DNA of 64,000 nucleotides from Bacillus sp. DTU_2020_1000418_1_SI_GHA_SEK_038 (GTDB taxonomy: Bacteria > Bacillota > Bacilli > Bacillales > Cytobacillaceae). This document shows, piece by piece, positions 7,979-17,391 of the stretch. The stretch spans positions 2,418,001-2,482,000 of the forward strand of contig NZ_CP135435.1 of the NCBI RefSeq assembly GCF_032341175.1, read 5' to 3'. Both the position numbers and the translations under genes were made by a program. The notes beneath the pieces are model-generated. The model did no database searches. It worked only from the letters and a program-made list of their open reading frames with translations, and was not told the DNA's origin. The first letter of the stretch is position 1, and every line of letters begins with the position of its first letter.

Positions 7979-9235
7979 TCAAATTGCACTTTTCATATTT
8001 CCATTTGTTTCGTCTGCTTGTAAATCAGTTTTAAAAGAGTCGAAGTCTGCTTTTTCAATTATAAGTGATACTAGAACTCCTCCGATTAGTGCCCAGAAAG
8101 GTGAACTGATTCCGAAGAAACTTACTCCTGACATGGCAATAACTAAAGAGAAAAATGCGCCAATTTGAAACTTTCTTTCAGAAAAGGAAGCTTGCAGGGA
8201 ACTAATTAAAACACCAACCATCGCTAGACCAGCAACTGTTGCAATCAATGTGCTTGGCAAGGCGGTCACAAACGGAACCGCAATACCGGCAATTAAACCG
8301 AACCCTCCAAAAAGAAATGCATTAACTAAAACAGAGGCGTAACGTCCCTCCTTATTATCTCCTGATTCTTTTGAAGCACATATTGCTGTCATCGGACCGG
8401 CGATATTGGCATTGTGTCCACCAAAAAATGCCGTAACCATTCCACCAATTCCACTCCAGACTGTCATAGTATTAACAGGCGGTTTATAACCTTCTGCCAT
8501 CAAAACACCAATAGCCTGAGCATTTTCAGCTCCTATGACCAGGAGTGTCAATGGTATAGCGACAGAAATGATTGCATCAATCGAGAAGGTTGGCATAAGA
8601 ATTTCGGGAAGTGTCAATCCTGCTTCCATGCTTGTTGGCTGAAATCCCCCCATTGTTGCAGCCAGTATACCAGCAACTAAAAAAGAGGTCAAAATGGGCG
8701 GTACCTTTTTTAGATACCGTGATGATAGTAAGTAAACAACTATCGCTGACCCTGCAATTAGCGGTGCCCCTTGCAGAGATGTAATCATTCCGGTGCCAAA
8801 TCGAATCATTGCACCGACTATCATCGCCATTACAATCGGGACTGGAATCCATTTCATCGCTTTTCCGATTAATCCGGAAATACCTAAAATGAATACGAGT
8901 ACACCTGAAACAAAGTATGCACCTGATATTTCACTAAGTGAGTAGTGCTGCAGTGCACCAGCAACTAATACAGCCCCAGGAATTGAATAAGCACCGACAA
9001 TAGGTTGGCGATATTTTAAAGCTAAATATAATCCAATTAAGCTTCCAAAAAAATAAACTGCAAACAACCAGGAAATCGTTTGTTCAATAGACAATCCTGC
9101 ATCTGTTGCCCCACCAATGATGATTAATGCCGGACCGGTACAGCCAAATATGGCTGCAAGGGTCCCTGCACTAATAGTGTTAACGTTCAAATGCTTTGGA
9201 AACAATTTTAAGCTTTCGCCAACTGAATGTTTCAT
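7979..9235 (-). CDS. BenE-family transporter (benzoate/H+ symporter type)
   Basis: Multi-spanning membrane protein of about 418 residues from the ATG at 9235, which has GGGGAAGGAATGT ahead of it; an upstream TTG at 9259 is less likely. Family features: AIFGCTGPALIIIGGATDAG near the N-terminus, PIVGAYSIPGAVLVAG, PLTLLVIGAENAQAIGVLMA, and FFGGHNANIAGPMTAICA. BenE proteins import benzoate or related aromatic acids with protons; some homologues carry other substrates. It is the last gene of the catabolic cluster, directly after an enoyl-CoA hydratase, which supports uptake of the carboxylic acid activated by the cluster ligases. Confidence 0.87.
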   Translation of the reverse strand: MKHSVGESLKLFPKHLNVNTISAGTLAAIFGCTGPALIIIGGATDAGLSIEQTISWLFAVYFFGSLIGLYLALKYRQPIVGAYSIPGAVLVAGALQHYSLSEISGAYFVSGVLVFILGISGLIGKAMKWIPVPIVMAMIVGAMIRFGTGMITSLQGAPLIAGSAIVVYLLSSRYLKKVPPILTSFLVAGILAATMGGFQPTSMEAGLTLPEILMPTFSIDAIISVAIPLTLLVIGAENAQAIGVLMAEGYKPPVNTMTVWSGIGGMVTAFFGGHNANIAGPMTAICASKESGDNKEGRYASVLVNAFLFGGFGLIAGIAVPFVTALPSTLIATVAGLAMVGVLISSLQASFSERKFQIGAFFSLVIAMSGVSFFGISSPFWALIGGVLVSLIIEKADFDSFKTDLQADETNGNMKSAI

Positions 9236-9262
9236 ACATTCCTTCCCCTTTATATTCAATTT

Positions 9263-10057
9263 TTACTTGCCTTGGAATTTAGGTTTTACTTTATTATCAA
9301 AAGCCTGGACTCCTTCATTGAAATCCTCTGTTGAACGCAACATACCATAAGCAAATCCTTCAATTTCCATTCCCATGCTTAATGGTGCATCTTGAGAAGC
9401 ATTAATTACGCGCTTGAGTACTTTAAGTGTCATTGGGGAAAGTCTAGTAAGATCTTCTACAAGTTTATTTACTTCTTCCTCAAGGTTTTCTGGGCTTGTT
9501 ACTGTAGTTAGCAAGCCCCATTGGTGTGCTTCCTGTGCTGGAATACGTCTGCCTCTCATAATCATATCTTTTGCGCGTCCAACACCAGCAATTTTTGCAA
9601 TTCGCTGTGAGCCACCGCTTCCAGGGATCATCCCAAGATTGATTTCTGGCAGAGCTAATAATGTATTGTCGGCTGCTACACGGAAATCGCATGCCATGGC
9701 GATTTCAAGTCCCACACCAAAAGTGTAGCCTTGTAATTGGGCAATAACTGGTTTCGGTGAACGTTCTGGTGCTGCCACATTGACGTGTAATTCAGAAAGG
9801 ATGGAAGGATGCTGCTCCATGAATTCTGAAATAGTTCCTCCAGAGCTAAACGCTTTTTCTCCAGATCCTTTAATCACAATAACGCTTACTTCCGGATCAT
9901 GGTTTAATTCATTAAATATTTCATTTAGGTGGGAACGAGCGATAAAACTCAAAGTATTCATTTTTTCCGGTCGATCTAAAATAATCGTTGCCGTTTGAGC
10001 TTCTGGATTTTTTTCTACTAGAATGTGATCCCATTGATAAGTTTTTTTGTTTGTCAT
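9263..10057 (-). CDS. Enoyl-CoA hydratase/isomerase family protein
   Basis: 264 residues, crotonase fold. Visible: the oxyanion-hole segment KAFSSGGTISEF near 68, GYTFGVGLEIAMACDFRVA near 109-127, then ALPEINLGMIPGSGGSQRI near 134-152 with the position of the catalytic Glu. It would hydrate or isomerise a CoA thioester made by the neighbouring ligase. The start codon overlaps the ligase stop by one base (TAATG), so translation is coupled. The real substrate is unknown; FadB-like beta-oxidation or an aromatic ring-cleavage product are both possible. Confidence 0.88.
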   Translation of the reverse strand: MTNKKTYQWDHILVEKNPEAQTATIILDRPEKMNTLSFIARSHLNEIFNELNHDPEVSVIVIKGSGEKAFSSGGTISEFMEQHPSILSELHVNVAAPERSPKPVIAQLQGYTFGVGLEIAMACDFRVAADNTLLALPEINLGMIPGSGGSQRIAKIAGVGRAKDMIMRGRRIPAQEAHQWGLLTTVTSPENLEEEVNKLVEDLTRLSPMTLKVLKRVINASQDAPLSMGMEIEGFAYGMLRSTEDFNEGVQAFDNKVKPKFQGK

Positions 10058-11613
10058 TAACTTACACTCTCCTCTTTTATCGAATAAGTTTTATAGTTTT
10101 CTTTCAATTTTCTTCTTAAAATTTTTCCAACAGGGCTTTTCGGAATCTCAGGAACAAAATAATATTCCCTAGGCCGTTTAAAGTTTGCTAGACTTTCAGA
10201 AACCTTACAGTATTGATCCAATTCCTCAACTGACAATTTGCCATTTCGATCTACGACAAAAGCGACAACCTTTTCACCATAGCGATCGTCAGGTACACCT
10301 ACAACTGCAACTTCAAGAACTTCCGGATGGGAAGCAAGAACATCCTCTACCTCCAGCGGATGGATATTTTCACCGCCAGAAATAATCATGTCATCAACTC
10401 GTCCTACAACATACAAATCTCCGTCTTCGTCCAGTACTCCCATGTCTCCTGTGAAATACCAGCCATTTCTAATTGCTTTTTTATTGGCATCCGGACGCTT
10501 CCAGTACCCTTTAAATGCTTCAATGGAATCAATATTAACAATAATTTCACCAGGCGTACCTTGTGGGACTAGATCATCAGGTGTAGAGTAGCCTTCAGGG
10601 TCAGGAGTTACAACTCTTAACTCTTGGTGAAGCCCTGGTTTACCTGCGCACCCTGGCTTTTTATCCAGGTAATCACAAATCGAGAACGTATATACCTCTG
10701 TACTGCCATAATGATTCACAAACACATCCGGCTTTAGTTTTTGATAACAAGCTTTTGTTAATTCGGTCGTCATCGATGCACCGGCATACCCTATTTTCCG
10801 AAGTTTCTGTAAATTGAATTTCGAAAAATCCTTATGATTTAAAAGATCATGAATAATCGTAGGTACTAAGTATACACAGCTTATTGCTTCCTCTTCCATA
10901 GTTGTTAACATTTTGATCGTTTCATTATCAGGAATCATGACTAATTTCCCATTTAAGAATGCCATTGAGAGTAGAGAACGCATGCCCATAGTATGGTAAA
11001 GAGGCATCACACCTAATGTGCTCTCATGAAGGACATATTGATTTTGGATAATGTGGGCAATGGCTGCTCCATATTCATTCTTATGGCTTCTAGGAACCCC
11101 TTTCGGCTTTCCTGTCGTTCCGGATGTATATAGCATTAAGCAAGTATCATCAAATTGAATGGTTGGTCGATGAAAATTTTCTTGTTCGTGGTCTAGAAGT
11201 TCTTCGTATGTTACATCGGATCCAGTTGCACCTAGTACACCGATTAACAACGGCTTATTAGTATACTCTCCATCAAGCGCAGCATCCTGACTGCTTGGTT
11301 CATATATGATGGCTTTTGCATCTGCATTGTTTACACAATAAGCGACTTCCTCCGTTGATAGCCGAAAATTTATCGGGGTAAAGATCGCGCCAATTTTTTG
11401 AATAGCCCAATAGAATGTGACCATCTCTAAGCGGTTTTTTAAAATGATGACTACTCGGTCCCCTTTTTCAATTCCTTTCTTTTGCAGTGAGTAGGCAAGC
11501 CGATTAATCTGCTTGTTCATTTCCTTATAGGATAGGCGGATATTATCCTGGGTGATAGCGATTTTATCCGGGAACCGCTTAACCGTAAATTCAAACAATG
11601 TTCCAAGATCCAC
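10057..11613 (-). CDS. Class I adenylate-forming acyl-CoA ligase
   Basis: 518 residues, AMP-dependent synthetase/ligase family. It has the phosphate-binding motif LMLYTSGTTGKPKGVPR near 160-176, the NHYGSTEVYTF adenine-binding region near 296, the YFTGDMGVLDEDGDLYVVGR hinge near 392, and the C-terminal lysine in PKSPVGKILRRKL. It forms an acyl- or aroyl-CoA via an acyl-AMP. The GTG start overlaps the preceding stop by one base. The protein is paralogous to the ligase at 18190-19713, including an unusual SHKNEYGAAIAHI/SHQNEYSASFAHI segment. Substrate not deducible; the BenE-type transporter suggests an aromatic acid. Confidence 0.88.
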   Translation of the reverse strand: MDLGTLFEFTVKRFPDKIAITQDNIRLSYKEMNKQINRLAYSLQKKGIEKGDRVVIILKNRLEMVTFYWAIQKIGAIFTPINFRLSTEEVAYCVNNADAKAIIYEPSSQDAALDGEYTNKPLLIGVLGATGSDVTYEELLDHEQENFHRPTIQFDDTCLMLYTSGTTGKPKGVPRSHKNEYGAAIAHIIQNQYVLHESTLGVMPLYHTMGMRSLLSMAFLNGKLVMIPDNETIKMLTTMEEEAISCVYLVPTIIHDLLNHKDFSKFNLQKLRKIGYAGASMTTELTKACYQKLKPDVFVNHYGSTEVYTFSICDYLDKKPGCAGKPGLHQELRVVTPDPEGYSTPDDLVPQGTPGEIIVNIDSIEAFKGYWKRPDANKKAIRNGWYFTGDMGVLDEDGDLYVVGRVDDMIISGGENIHPLEVEDVLASHPEVLEVAVVGVPDDRYGEKVVAFVVDRNGKLSVEELDQYCKVSESLANFKRPREYYFVPEIPKSPVGKILRRKLKENYKTYSIKEESVS

Positions 11614-12119
11614 TAATTTTCACCTTCTTTACATTCATTAGAACAACATGCCTTTTGGATGGCATTAATAATACCTGTATAACCCGTACACCGGCAAAGA
11701 TGTCCAGAAAGCATTTCTTTAATTTCCTGCAGGTTAGGTTCTTCGTTGTTATTCAAAAGCTCTACAGATGACATTAAAATCCCTGGTGTGCAAAAACCGC
11801 ACTGCAGACCATGACATTCTGTAAATGCTTGTTGTAATCGATGCTGCTCTCCGTCTTTTGCTAATCCTTCGATGGTTTGAATGTCAGAACCATTCGCTTG
11901 TACAGCAAACATTAGACAGCTTCGCACAGCTTTGCCGTTGTAAAGAACCGTACAAGAACCACACACTCCGTGTTCACAACCTACATGTGTTCCTGTTAAA
12001 CCAAGGTCTTCTCTTATAAAATCACTAAGCAGCTTTCTAGGCTCTGCCTCTCCACCCATTTCCTTCCCATTAACAGATAATGAAATTTTCACTTTATCCT
12101 GCACAGAGAAATTCGTCAT
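11613..12119 (-). CDS. Molybdenum hydroxylase [2Fe-2S] subunit (CoxS type)
   Basis: 168 residues. Two iron-sulfur clusters are visible: plant-type ferredoxin cysteines in CEHGVCGSCTVLYNG near 48-62, and a second four-Cys set in CGFCTPG and CRCTGY near 107-146. It is the small subunit of a xanthine-oxidase-family heterotrimer and passes electrons from the molybdopterin subunit to the FAD subunit. It starts four bases after the FAD-subunit stop, with GGAAAGGAGGGC as ribosome binding site, and overlaps the ligase start by one base. Confidence 0.92.
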   Translation of the reverse strand: MTNFSVQDKVKISLSVNGKEMGGEAEPRKLLSDFIREDLGLTGTHVGCEHGVCGSCTVLYNGKAVRSCLMFAVQANGSDIQTIEGLAKDGEQHRLQQAFTECHGLQCGFCTPGILMSSVELLNNNEEPNLQEIKEMLSGHLCRCTGYTGIINAIQKACCSNECKEGEN

Positions 12120-12122
12120 TTT

Positions 12123-12998
12123 TTAGCCCTCCTTTCCTAACCCGCGATTATAAGCTTTTAACAGCGCTTTTCTTGTCATTACCTTTGTTAATTGAAGTCT
12201 ATATTCCTTTGAGGCATGCAAGTCAGCATCTGGATCTGCATCATTGACAGCTATTTCCACTGTTTTTTCTAAAATATCTTCTGTAAGAGTTTTTCCTATT
12301 AAATATTCCATTGCATCTTCTGCTAACAGAGGAACAGCATCAACGCCCCCTAATACAATCCTTGCTTGATCGATAATGCCCGCATCATCAACTGAGAGTA
12401 AGCAGGCGGCTGCAACTAAAGCAAAATCACCATGTCTTCTGCTAAATTCCTCGAATGCGTAGCCCGCAGGCTGAGATAACGGGACATGTATCTCTGTTAA
12501 AATTTCCTCCGGCATAAGCTCTGTTGTTAAATAGGTAATAAAAAAGTCGTTAATACTTGTAGTCCTGCTTCCATCGGCGCTAGTAATCACAATTTCAGAA
12601 TCCAAAGCCAAGAAAGATAGCGGCAGCTCTGCACTAGGATCTGCATGGGCAACACTGCCTCCAACTGTTCCTCTGTTTCTCGTTTGAACGTGGCCAATAT
12701 ATTGAGCCGCCTCTACAAGCAGGGGGATATGCTTTCTTATATCCTCATGCTGCTCCAGTTCTCTTTGGGTGGTAAGGGCACCAATTTTGACAACCCCATC
12801 TTCTATCCGAATTCCCTTCAGCTCTGTTACTTGGTTAATGTCAATTAGACACCCCGGCTCAGACATTCTCATATTTAAAATGGGGATAAAACTTTGTCCC
12901 CCAGCAATAATTTTCCCTTCGCTGCCAAACTCATTTAATAGCTTGACAGCCTCTTCTAAATTCGAAGGACAATGGTAATCAAATGTTGCCGGCTTCAT
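12123..12998 (-). CDS. Molybdenum hydroxylase FAD-binding subunit (CoxM type)
   Basis: 291 residues. The FAD pyrophosphate-binding loop KIIAGGQSFIPILNMRM lies near 30-46. RNRGTVGGSVAHADPSAELPL near 107 is the second flavin-binding signature of the family, and a CO-dehydrogenase flavoprotein C-terminal domain follows. It accepts electrons from the [2Fe-2S] subunit and reduces an external acceptor. It lies between the CoxG-like gene and the iron-sulfur subunit, with short spacings. Confidence 0.92.
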   Translation of the reverse strand: MKPATFDYHCPSNLEEAVKLLNEFGSEGKIIAGGQSFIPILNMRMSEPGCLIDINQVTELKGIRIEDGVVKIGALTTQRELEQHEDIRKHIPLLVEAAQYIGHVQTRNRGTVGGSVAHADPSAELPLSFLALDSEIVITSADGSRTTSINDFFITYLTTELMPEEILTEIHVPLSQPAGYAFEEFSRRHGDFALVAAACLLSVDDAGIIDQARIVLGGVDAVPLLAEDAMEYLIGKTLTEDILEKTVEIAVNDADPDADLHASKEYRLQLTKVMTRKALLKAYNRGLGKEG

Positions 12999-13015
12999 GT
13001 ATGCTCCCTCCTTTC

Positions 13016-13471
13016 TTAGTCAGCCAAATGAACTGCTTCTAGCTCCTTTTTTATCTTTTTAAAGAAATCTTTAATAATCAATTTAGCTACTCCACCTAAC
13101 ATACGCTGACCAATTGCAGCAACTTTACCGCCGACGGCTGCTTCGTATGTGTAGCGAAGCTCCGTTTGTTCATCATCAATCCGAATTAACTGAATTTCTG
13201 CTTCTGCCTCTACAAAGCCTGGTGCCCCTTGACCATTGACAATCAACTTATAAGAGTTCGGCGGATTGAGGTCAGTTAGGCGTATGGTTGCATCGTATTT
13301 CCCTTTTACTGCTGCAACGCCAACCGATAGGTCAGCTACATAGACGTTTTCCCCCTGCTTATTTAATTGATTACAACCCATAATGCAGTTTTGTAAAACG
13401 ACAGGATCTAATAAACTAGTAAAAACCGTTTCAAGATTTCCATCTAGTTGAATTGCTCCATCTCCATTCAT
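13016..13471 (-). CDS. CoxG-like SRPBCC protein
   Basis: About 151 residues from the ATG at 13471, which has GGGAGGAATT at good spacing; a GTG one codon upstream is the alternative. DGNLETVFTSLLDPVVLQNCIMG at the N-terminus and LTDLNPPNSYKLIVNGQG in the middle are typical of CoxG (SRPBCC/START-like fold). The family is found in operons of CO dehydrogenase-like hydroxylases and has been linked to membrane attachment or maturation of the enzyme. Its place between the large and medium subunit genes agrees with that. Confidence 0.85.
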   Translation of the reverse strand: MNGDGAIQLDGNLETVFTSLLDPVVLQNCIMGCNQLNKQGENVYVADLSVGVAAVKGKYDATIRLTDLNPPNSYKLIVNGQGAPGFVEAEAEIQLIRIDDEQTELRYTYEAAVGGKVAAIGQRMLGGVAKLIIKDFFKKIKKELEAVHLAD

Positions 13472-13483
13472 CACAATTCCTCC

Positions 13484-15898
13484 CTAGTAAGTATTGACCG
13501 TTTTTTTATTTTGAATGATTGACCAAATCCGATCCGGTGATAGCGGAAGCTGGTCAATGGATACGTTAAAAGGTTTTAAAGCATCAGTCACAGCATTTGC
13601 AATTACAACAGGGGCACTCATCGTATTTCCTTCACCCAACCCCTTTGCACCTAGTGGCGTTAATGGCGATGGTGTTTCAATATGCTTAATAGTCACTTTA
13701 GGAATTTCAGTTGCTGTAGGACATAAATAATCCATAAAGCTTCCTGTCAAAAACTGACCCCGACCATCATAGGCAAGCTCCTCATACATAGCAGCACCAA
13801 TTCCATGTGCTAAACCACCCATAATCTGACCCTCAACAATATTTGGATTTAATAGCTTACCAGCATCATGAATAGTCGTATAGTCTATTATTTTCACTTC
13901 ACCTGTATCAATATCCACCTCAACTTCAACGGCATCAAAGACAAATCCGTATGTGACGGAACCATTTACTAAATCAAATTCATTCGGTGACTTTGCTGCT
14001 GGCAAAGTATAAAAGGCAGATTCATGAATTCCTGGCTCTAAACCACTAGGAAGCCCCTCTGGGTTCCAATGGGCTAAACCTACTAATCTTTTAATCGGTA
14101 TACTTTTTTCAGGATTATTTTTTAATATTACTTTTCCATTATCAAAGACTAGCTCATCTGTAGGTTCGTTTAGCTCCTGCCCGGCGATTTCAAGCAGCTT
14201 CGATTTCACTTTGTGAGCAGCTTGATAAACTGCACTTGATCCAATTGGCGCAAATCTGCTGGAATAACTTCCAGATGCTACGGACCAAGGGCTTGTTAAT
14301 GTGTCTAATTCAGCAACCACCCGAATTGTGGAAGGATCTACACCGAGAACATCTGCAACAATTTGAGCAGAAACGGTTTCATGGCCCTGACCTGTTGGAA
14401 CCGTACTAATCCGAACGGTTATTCCTCCCTGTGGATCTATAGATACGGTCGCCCCTTCAGAGCATCCTGATTTCGGTAAGGATTTCGCTCTTTCTTCTGG
14501 TGTTAATGCAAGCGTAACGTATCCCATATTGGAACCAGATGGTTCAACAATACAAGCAAATCCTAACCCTAAATATTTTCGATTTTTCCATGCCTCTTTT
14601 TGCTTTGCTTTAAACCCTTCATAATCAATGGATTCAAGAGCAAGATTTAAGGCTCTGTGATAATCGCCGCTATCATAAATTCCTCCTGATGCGGTTTGAT
14701 ATGGGAATTCTTCTTTTGTGATCAGATTTTTCTTGATAACATCGATTACATCGAGATCTAGTTCATCCGAAATAATTTGGACCATGCGCTCAAGCGGGAA
14801 ATAGTGCTGCGGACCTCCATATCCTCTTATAAGCCCTGTTGGACTTTTGTTGGTGACAACGGCAATTGCTTCAATTGCTACATTTTGAATCCGGTATGCC
14901 CCAGTAGAATTTGAATGGGTTCTGTATAAACAAGCTGGTTCTGGTGCCCGGATATATCCGCCAACATTATCTGCATATTTCATTTTTAATCCAAGTATTG
15001 TTCCATCCTTTTTTACAGCCGCTTCAATCCAAGTCACACGATCAGTACCACTTGAGCTTGCCATCAGATGTTCCTGACGATCCTCAGTCCATTTAACTGG
15101 TACCTTTACGATTCTAGACACTACACCCATCAGCACCATGTAAGGAAACACACCAGACTTAATGCCATAGCTTCCGCCTATATCTTTAGGTGTAATAATT
15201 CGAAGCTTATTACTTGGTACTTTTAAGGCTGCAGTCATAACAGAGTGAAGAGTGAAAGGACCATGGAAATTAGACCAAATGGTATAGGCTCCTTCACTTT
15301 TCGTATAGTTCGCAATCACCCCATAATTTTCAACTGGAGTGGCGCTAACCTTTGGGAAATTAAATTTTTTACTAATAACGTGATCCGCGTGATTAAACGC
15401 CTCTTCAACATTTCCATAATTGAAAAATCGCTGATTGACAATGTTGCTTCCCACTTCTTCATGAAGAATGGCAGAATCGGCTGATAAAGCATCTTCAATA
15501 TTGACAACCGGATCTAATGCTTCATATTCTACATTTATTAGTGCTAGAGCATCCTCAGCAATATAACGATCTTTGGCGACTACTACCGCCACTGCTTCTC
15601 CGACAAAACGCACCTTATCAACAGCAATCGGATAATAATGAACCGGAACCTTAACACCTACCGGAAATGGCCGGGTCAATGCTGCAACATCATGGCCAGT
15701 CACTACACCAATTACACCTGGCAGCTTCTCAGCTTCTTCAGAATCGATTTTAATAATCCTTGCATGGGCATGTGGACTTCTCAAGATAGCCGCATGATGA
15801 ATATTTGGCAGAGGTGACATGTCATCAATAAAGATCCCTTCACCCGATACTAATCTAGCATCCTCTATTCGTTTAAGAGGTTTTCCGATATAGCTCAA
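13484..15898 (-). CDS. Molybdenum hydroxylase large (molybdopterin-binding) subunit
   Basis: 804 residues, xanthine-oxidase/aldehyde-oxidase family. It has the N-terminal a/b hammerhead (RIEDARLVSGEGIFIDD), GGSYGIKSG near 248, TGLIRGYGGPQHYF near 360, TGQGHETVSAQIVADVLG, and the C-terminal active-site region PLGAKGLGEGNTMSAPV with the conserved catalytic Glu. Aerobic CO dehydrogenase carries a Cys loop (AYRCSFR) where this protein has IRGYGG, so it is a hydroxylase of an organic substrate rather than a CO dehydrogenase. The TTG start has GGAGGCAATTAAC upstream. Confidence 0.9.
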   Translation of the reverse strand: MSYIGKPLKRIEDARLVSGEGIFIDDMSPLPNIHHAAILRSPHAHARIIKIDSEEAEKLPGVIGVVTGHDVAALTRPFPVGVKVPVHYYPIAVDKVRFVGEAVAVVVAKDRYIAEDALALINVEYEALDPVVNIEDALSADSAILHEEVGSNIVNQRFFNYGNVEEAFNHADHVISKKFNFPKVSATPVENYGVIANYTKSEGAYTIWSNFHGPFTLHSVMTAALKVPSNKLRIITPKDIGGSYGIKSGVFPYMVLMGVVSRIVKVPVKWTEDRQEHLMASSSGTDRVTWIEAAVKKDGTILGLKMKYADNVGGYIRAPEPACLYRTHSNSTGAYRIQNVAIEAIAVVTNKSPTGLIRGYGGPQHYFPLERMVQIISDELDLDVIDVIKKNLITKEEFPYQTASGGIYDSGDYHRALNLALESIDYEGFKAKQKEAWKNRKYLGLGFACIVEPSGSNMGYVTLALTPEERAKSLPKSGCSEGATVSIDPQGGITVRISTVPTGQGHETVSAQIVADVLGVDPSTIRVVAELDTLTSPWSVASGSYSSRFAPIGSSAVYQAAHKVKSKLLEIAGQELNEPTDELVFDNGKVILKNNPEKSIPIKRLVGLAHWNPEGLPSGLEPGIHESAFYTLPAAKSPNEFDLVNGSVTYGFVFDAVEVEVDIDTGEVKIIDYTTIHDAGKLLNPNIVEGQIMGGLAHGIGAAMYEELAYDGRGQFLTGSFMDYLCPTATEIPKVTIKHIETPSPLTPLGAKGLGEGNTMSAPVVIANAVTDALKPFNVSIDQLPLSPDRIWSIIQNKKTVNTY

Positions 15899-16008
15899 GT
15901 TAATTGCCTCCTTTTTAGTGAATTTTTTAAATTCTTAAATGTATTGAAACCATTTCCTTCTACAAAGTAGTTTGAACCTGCAGTAAACACTATTTTCTAT
16001 TTTCAACA

Positions 16009-17127
16009 TCAAACGAACTCTTTTAATTTACAATTTTGATATTCGAGGCTCGGCTGATGAATAGAACCTCTTTTCCACTTTAAGGGCTGATAACTTCCCT
16101 TATTTTTAAAACTCATAATTTCGGCAGCAATACTTAATGCGATTTCTTCAGGCGTCTCAGACCCAATATCAAGCCCAATCGGGGTATGTATCTTATCTAG
16201 AATATTCTGCGGGATTAGAACCCCTTCCCTCAGCAGATCACTCTTTATATTCTCATACCTTCTCTTTGGACCTAATAATCCGATATAAGCAGGCTCCATC
16301 TGAATCAATCCTTTGAGAAATATAAGATCCTGTTCATAATGATGAGTCATAATAACGGTATAAGAATTATTTAGATAGAGATCGTTTGGAAACTCCCGAG
16401 GTGGAACAAGTATCATTTCATCTACATTCGGAAAGTTCTCTTCATTTAAATAACCTGGACGATGATCGACCATCGTAACATGCCAATTTAACAGTTTCAG
16501 TTGATTAGTTAATGACAATGCGTCTGGTCCGGCTCCAAAGATCACAATGCTTGGTGCTGGTGTAATCGTTTCCAAAAATATAGTCAGCTCTAAAGCTTTT
16601 TCATCAATTGTCAAAATTTGATTTTTTAAAATTCCATTTAATTTATTCATTGGATTATGGACAAAATCCATCTCCTTCGTGTCCAAAATATATCCAGGCT
16701 GAATCAATTCTTGGTTATCAGAGGTTATGACAGTTCCTATTGTGAAAGCTCCGTTACTTACATATTGCCGTGTAAAAACATCCAGCATTTTCTCTGCTTC
16801 TCTCCTATTTTCGATAGGGTTTATGAGTGTTAGCCAGATTGTAATGACACCATTACACCCCACACCTAATCCCCAAGGTGTTTGATCGTCATTACGCAAG
16901 TCATAAATAACTTCCTTTGGTTCACCTGTTTCAAAAACTTCCTTTGCATGTTCAAACAGATCTTGTTCAATACATCCGCCGCTAAGAACCCCAAAGGTAG
17001 TTCCATCTAATAGAATGAGACTTTTTGCACCAACTTGGCGATAGGATGATCCCTTTTTATCAATAATGGTTGCAAGGATTGCTTTTTGATTATTTTGAAT
17101 GCACTTCTTTAATTCAGTGATAATCAA
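16009..17127 (-). CDS. XdhC/CoxI family molybdenum cofactor accessory protein
   Basis: 372 residues. The N-terminal XdhC/CoxI domain (KAILATIIDKKGSSYRQVGA, LSGGCIEQDLFEHA) and the C-terminal Rossmann-type domain (IVIFGAGPDALSLTNQL near 196; LDIGSETPEEIALSIAAEI near 327) are both present. XdhC proteins bind molybdenum cofactor, aid its sulfuration and deliver it to the large subunit. First gene of the operon; TTG start with GAGGTGATGAACT upstream. No CoxD/E/F-type chaperones are in the window, fitting a xanthine-oxidase-like rather than CO-dehydrogenase maturation route. Confidence 0.88.
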   Translation of the reverse strand: MIITELKKCIQNNQKAILATIIDKKGSSYRQVGAKSLILLDGTTFGVLSGGCIEQDLFEHAKEVFETGEPKEVIYDLRNDDQTPWGLGVGCNGVITIWLTLINPIENRREAEKMLDVFTRQYVSNGAFTIGTVITSDNQELIQPGYILDTKEMDFVHNPMNKLNGILKNQILTIDEKALELTIFLETITPAPSIVIFGAGPDALSLTNQLKLLNWHVTMVDHRPGYLNEENFPNVDEMILVPPREFPNDLYLNNSYTVIMTHHYEQDLIFLKGLIQMEPAYIGLLGPKRRYENIKSDLLREGVLIPQNILDKIHTPIGLDIGSETPEEIALSIAAEIMSFKNKGSYQPLKWKRGSIHQPSLEYQNCKLKEFV

Positions 17128-17159
17128 AGTTCATCACCTCTTTTTCTTTGCATACACAA

Positions 17160-17249
17160 ATTATAAAAATACTCAGAATACTTAAGTTTCATTATTCTCT
17201 CAATTCTATTTTTAAAATTTCATCAAAAACATTCATGAGCGGCTGCTCA
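17160..17249 (-). promoter_or_regulatory. Probable promoter/operator region of the hydroxylase operon
   Basis: On the minus strand there is a TATAAT (17165-17160) upstream of xdhC without a good -35, as expected of an activator-dependent promoter. Seventy bases further upstream is a short palindrome TGAGC-N4-GCTCA (17236-17249). A link to the adjacent AraC-type regulator is only a guess. Confidence 0.3.
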
Positions 17250-17265
17250 CAACCAAGAATGTAAA

Positions 17266-17337
17266 TGTCGTTGGCTTCATTTCTCTGCACTGGTGATTAC
17301 TTCGTACATCAAGGCTTGTTCAATGAATCCAACGACA
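17266..17337. repeat. Inverted repeat, possible large hairpin
   Basis: TGTCGTTGG then CTTCATT (17266-17281) pairs with AATGAAT then CCAACGACA (17322-17337) with one mismatch, enclosing 40 bases. It has no T run and no coding role that I can see. Confidence 0.45.
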
Positions 17338-17353
17338 ATTTAGTTTTACATAG

Positions 17354-17391
17354 AAAAGGGATGAATCTCTTTTTTGAGATTCATCCCTTTT
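17354..17391 (-). terminator. Perfect 16-bp terminator hairpin overlapping the regulator's stop codon
   Basis: AAAAGGGATGAATCTC (17354-17369) pairs perfectly with GAGATTCATCCCTTTT (17376-17391) across a six-T loop. The right arm encodes the last residues and stop codon of the response regulator. Confidence 0.75.

Noticed and set aside
13484..15898. Aerobic CO dehydrogenase
   Set aside because: The large subunit lacks the AYRCSFR-type Cys loop and there are no CoxD/E/F genes; the ligase and transporter context favours an organic substrate.
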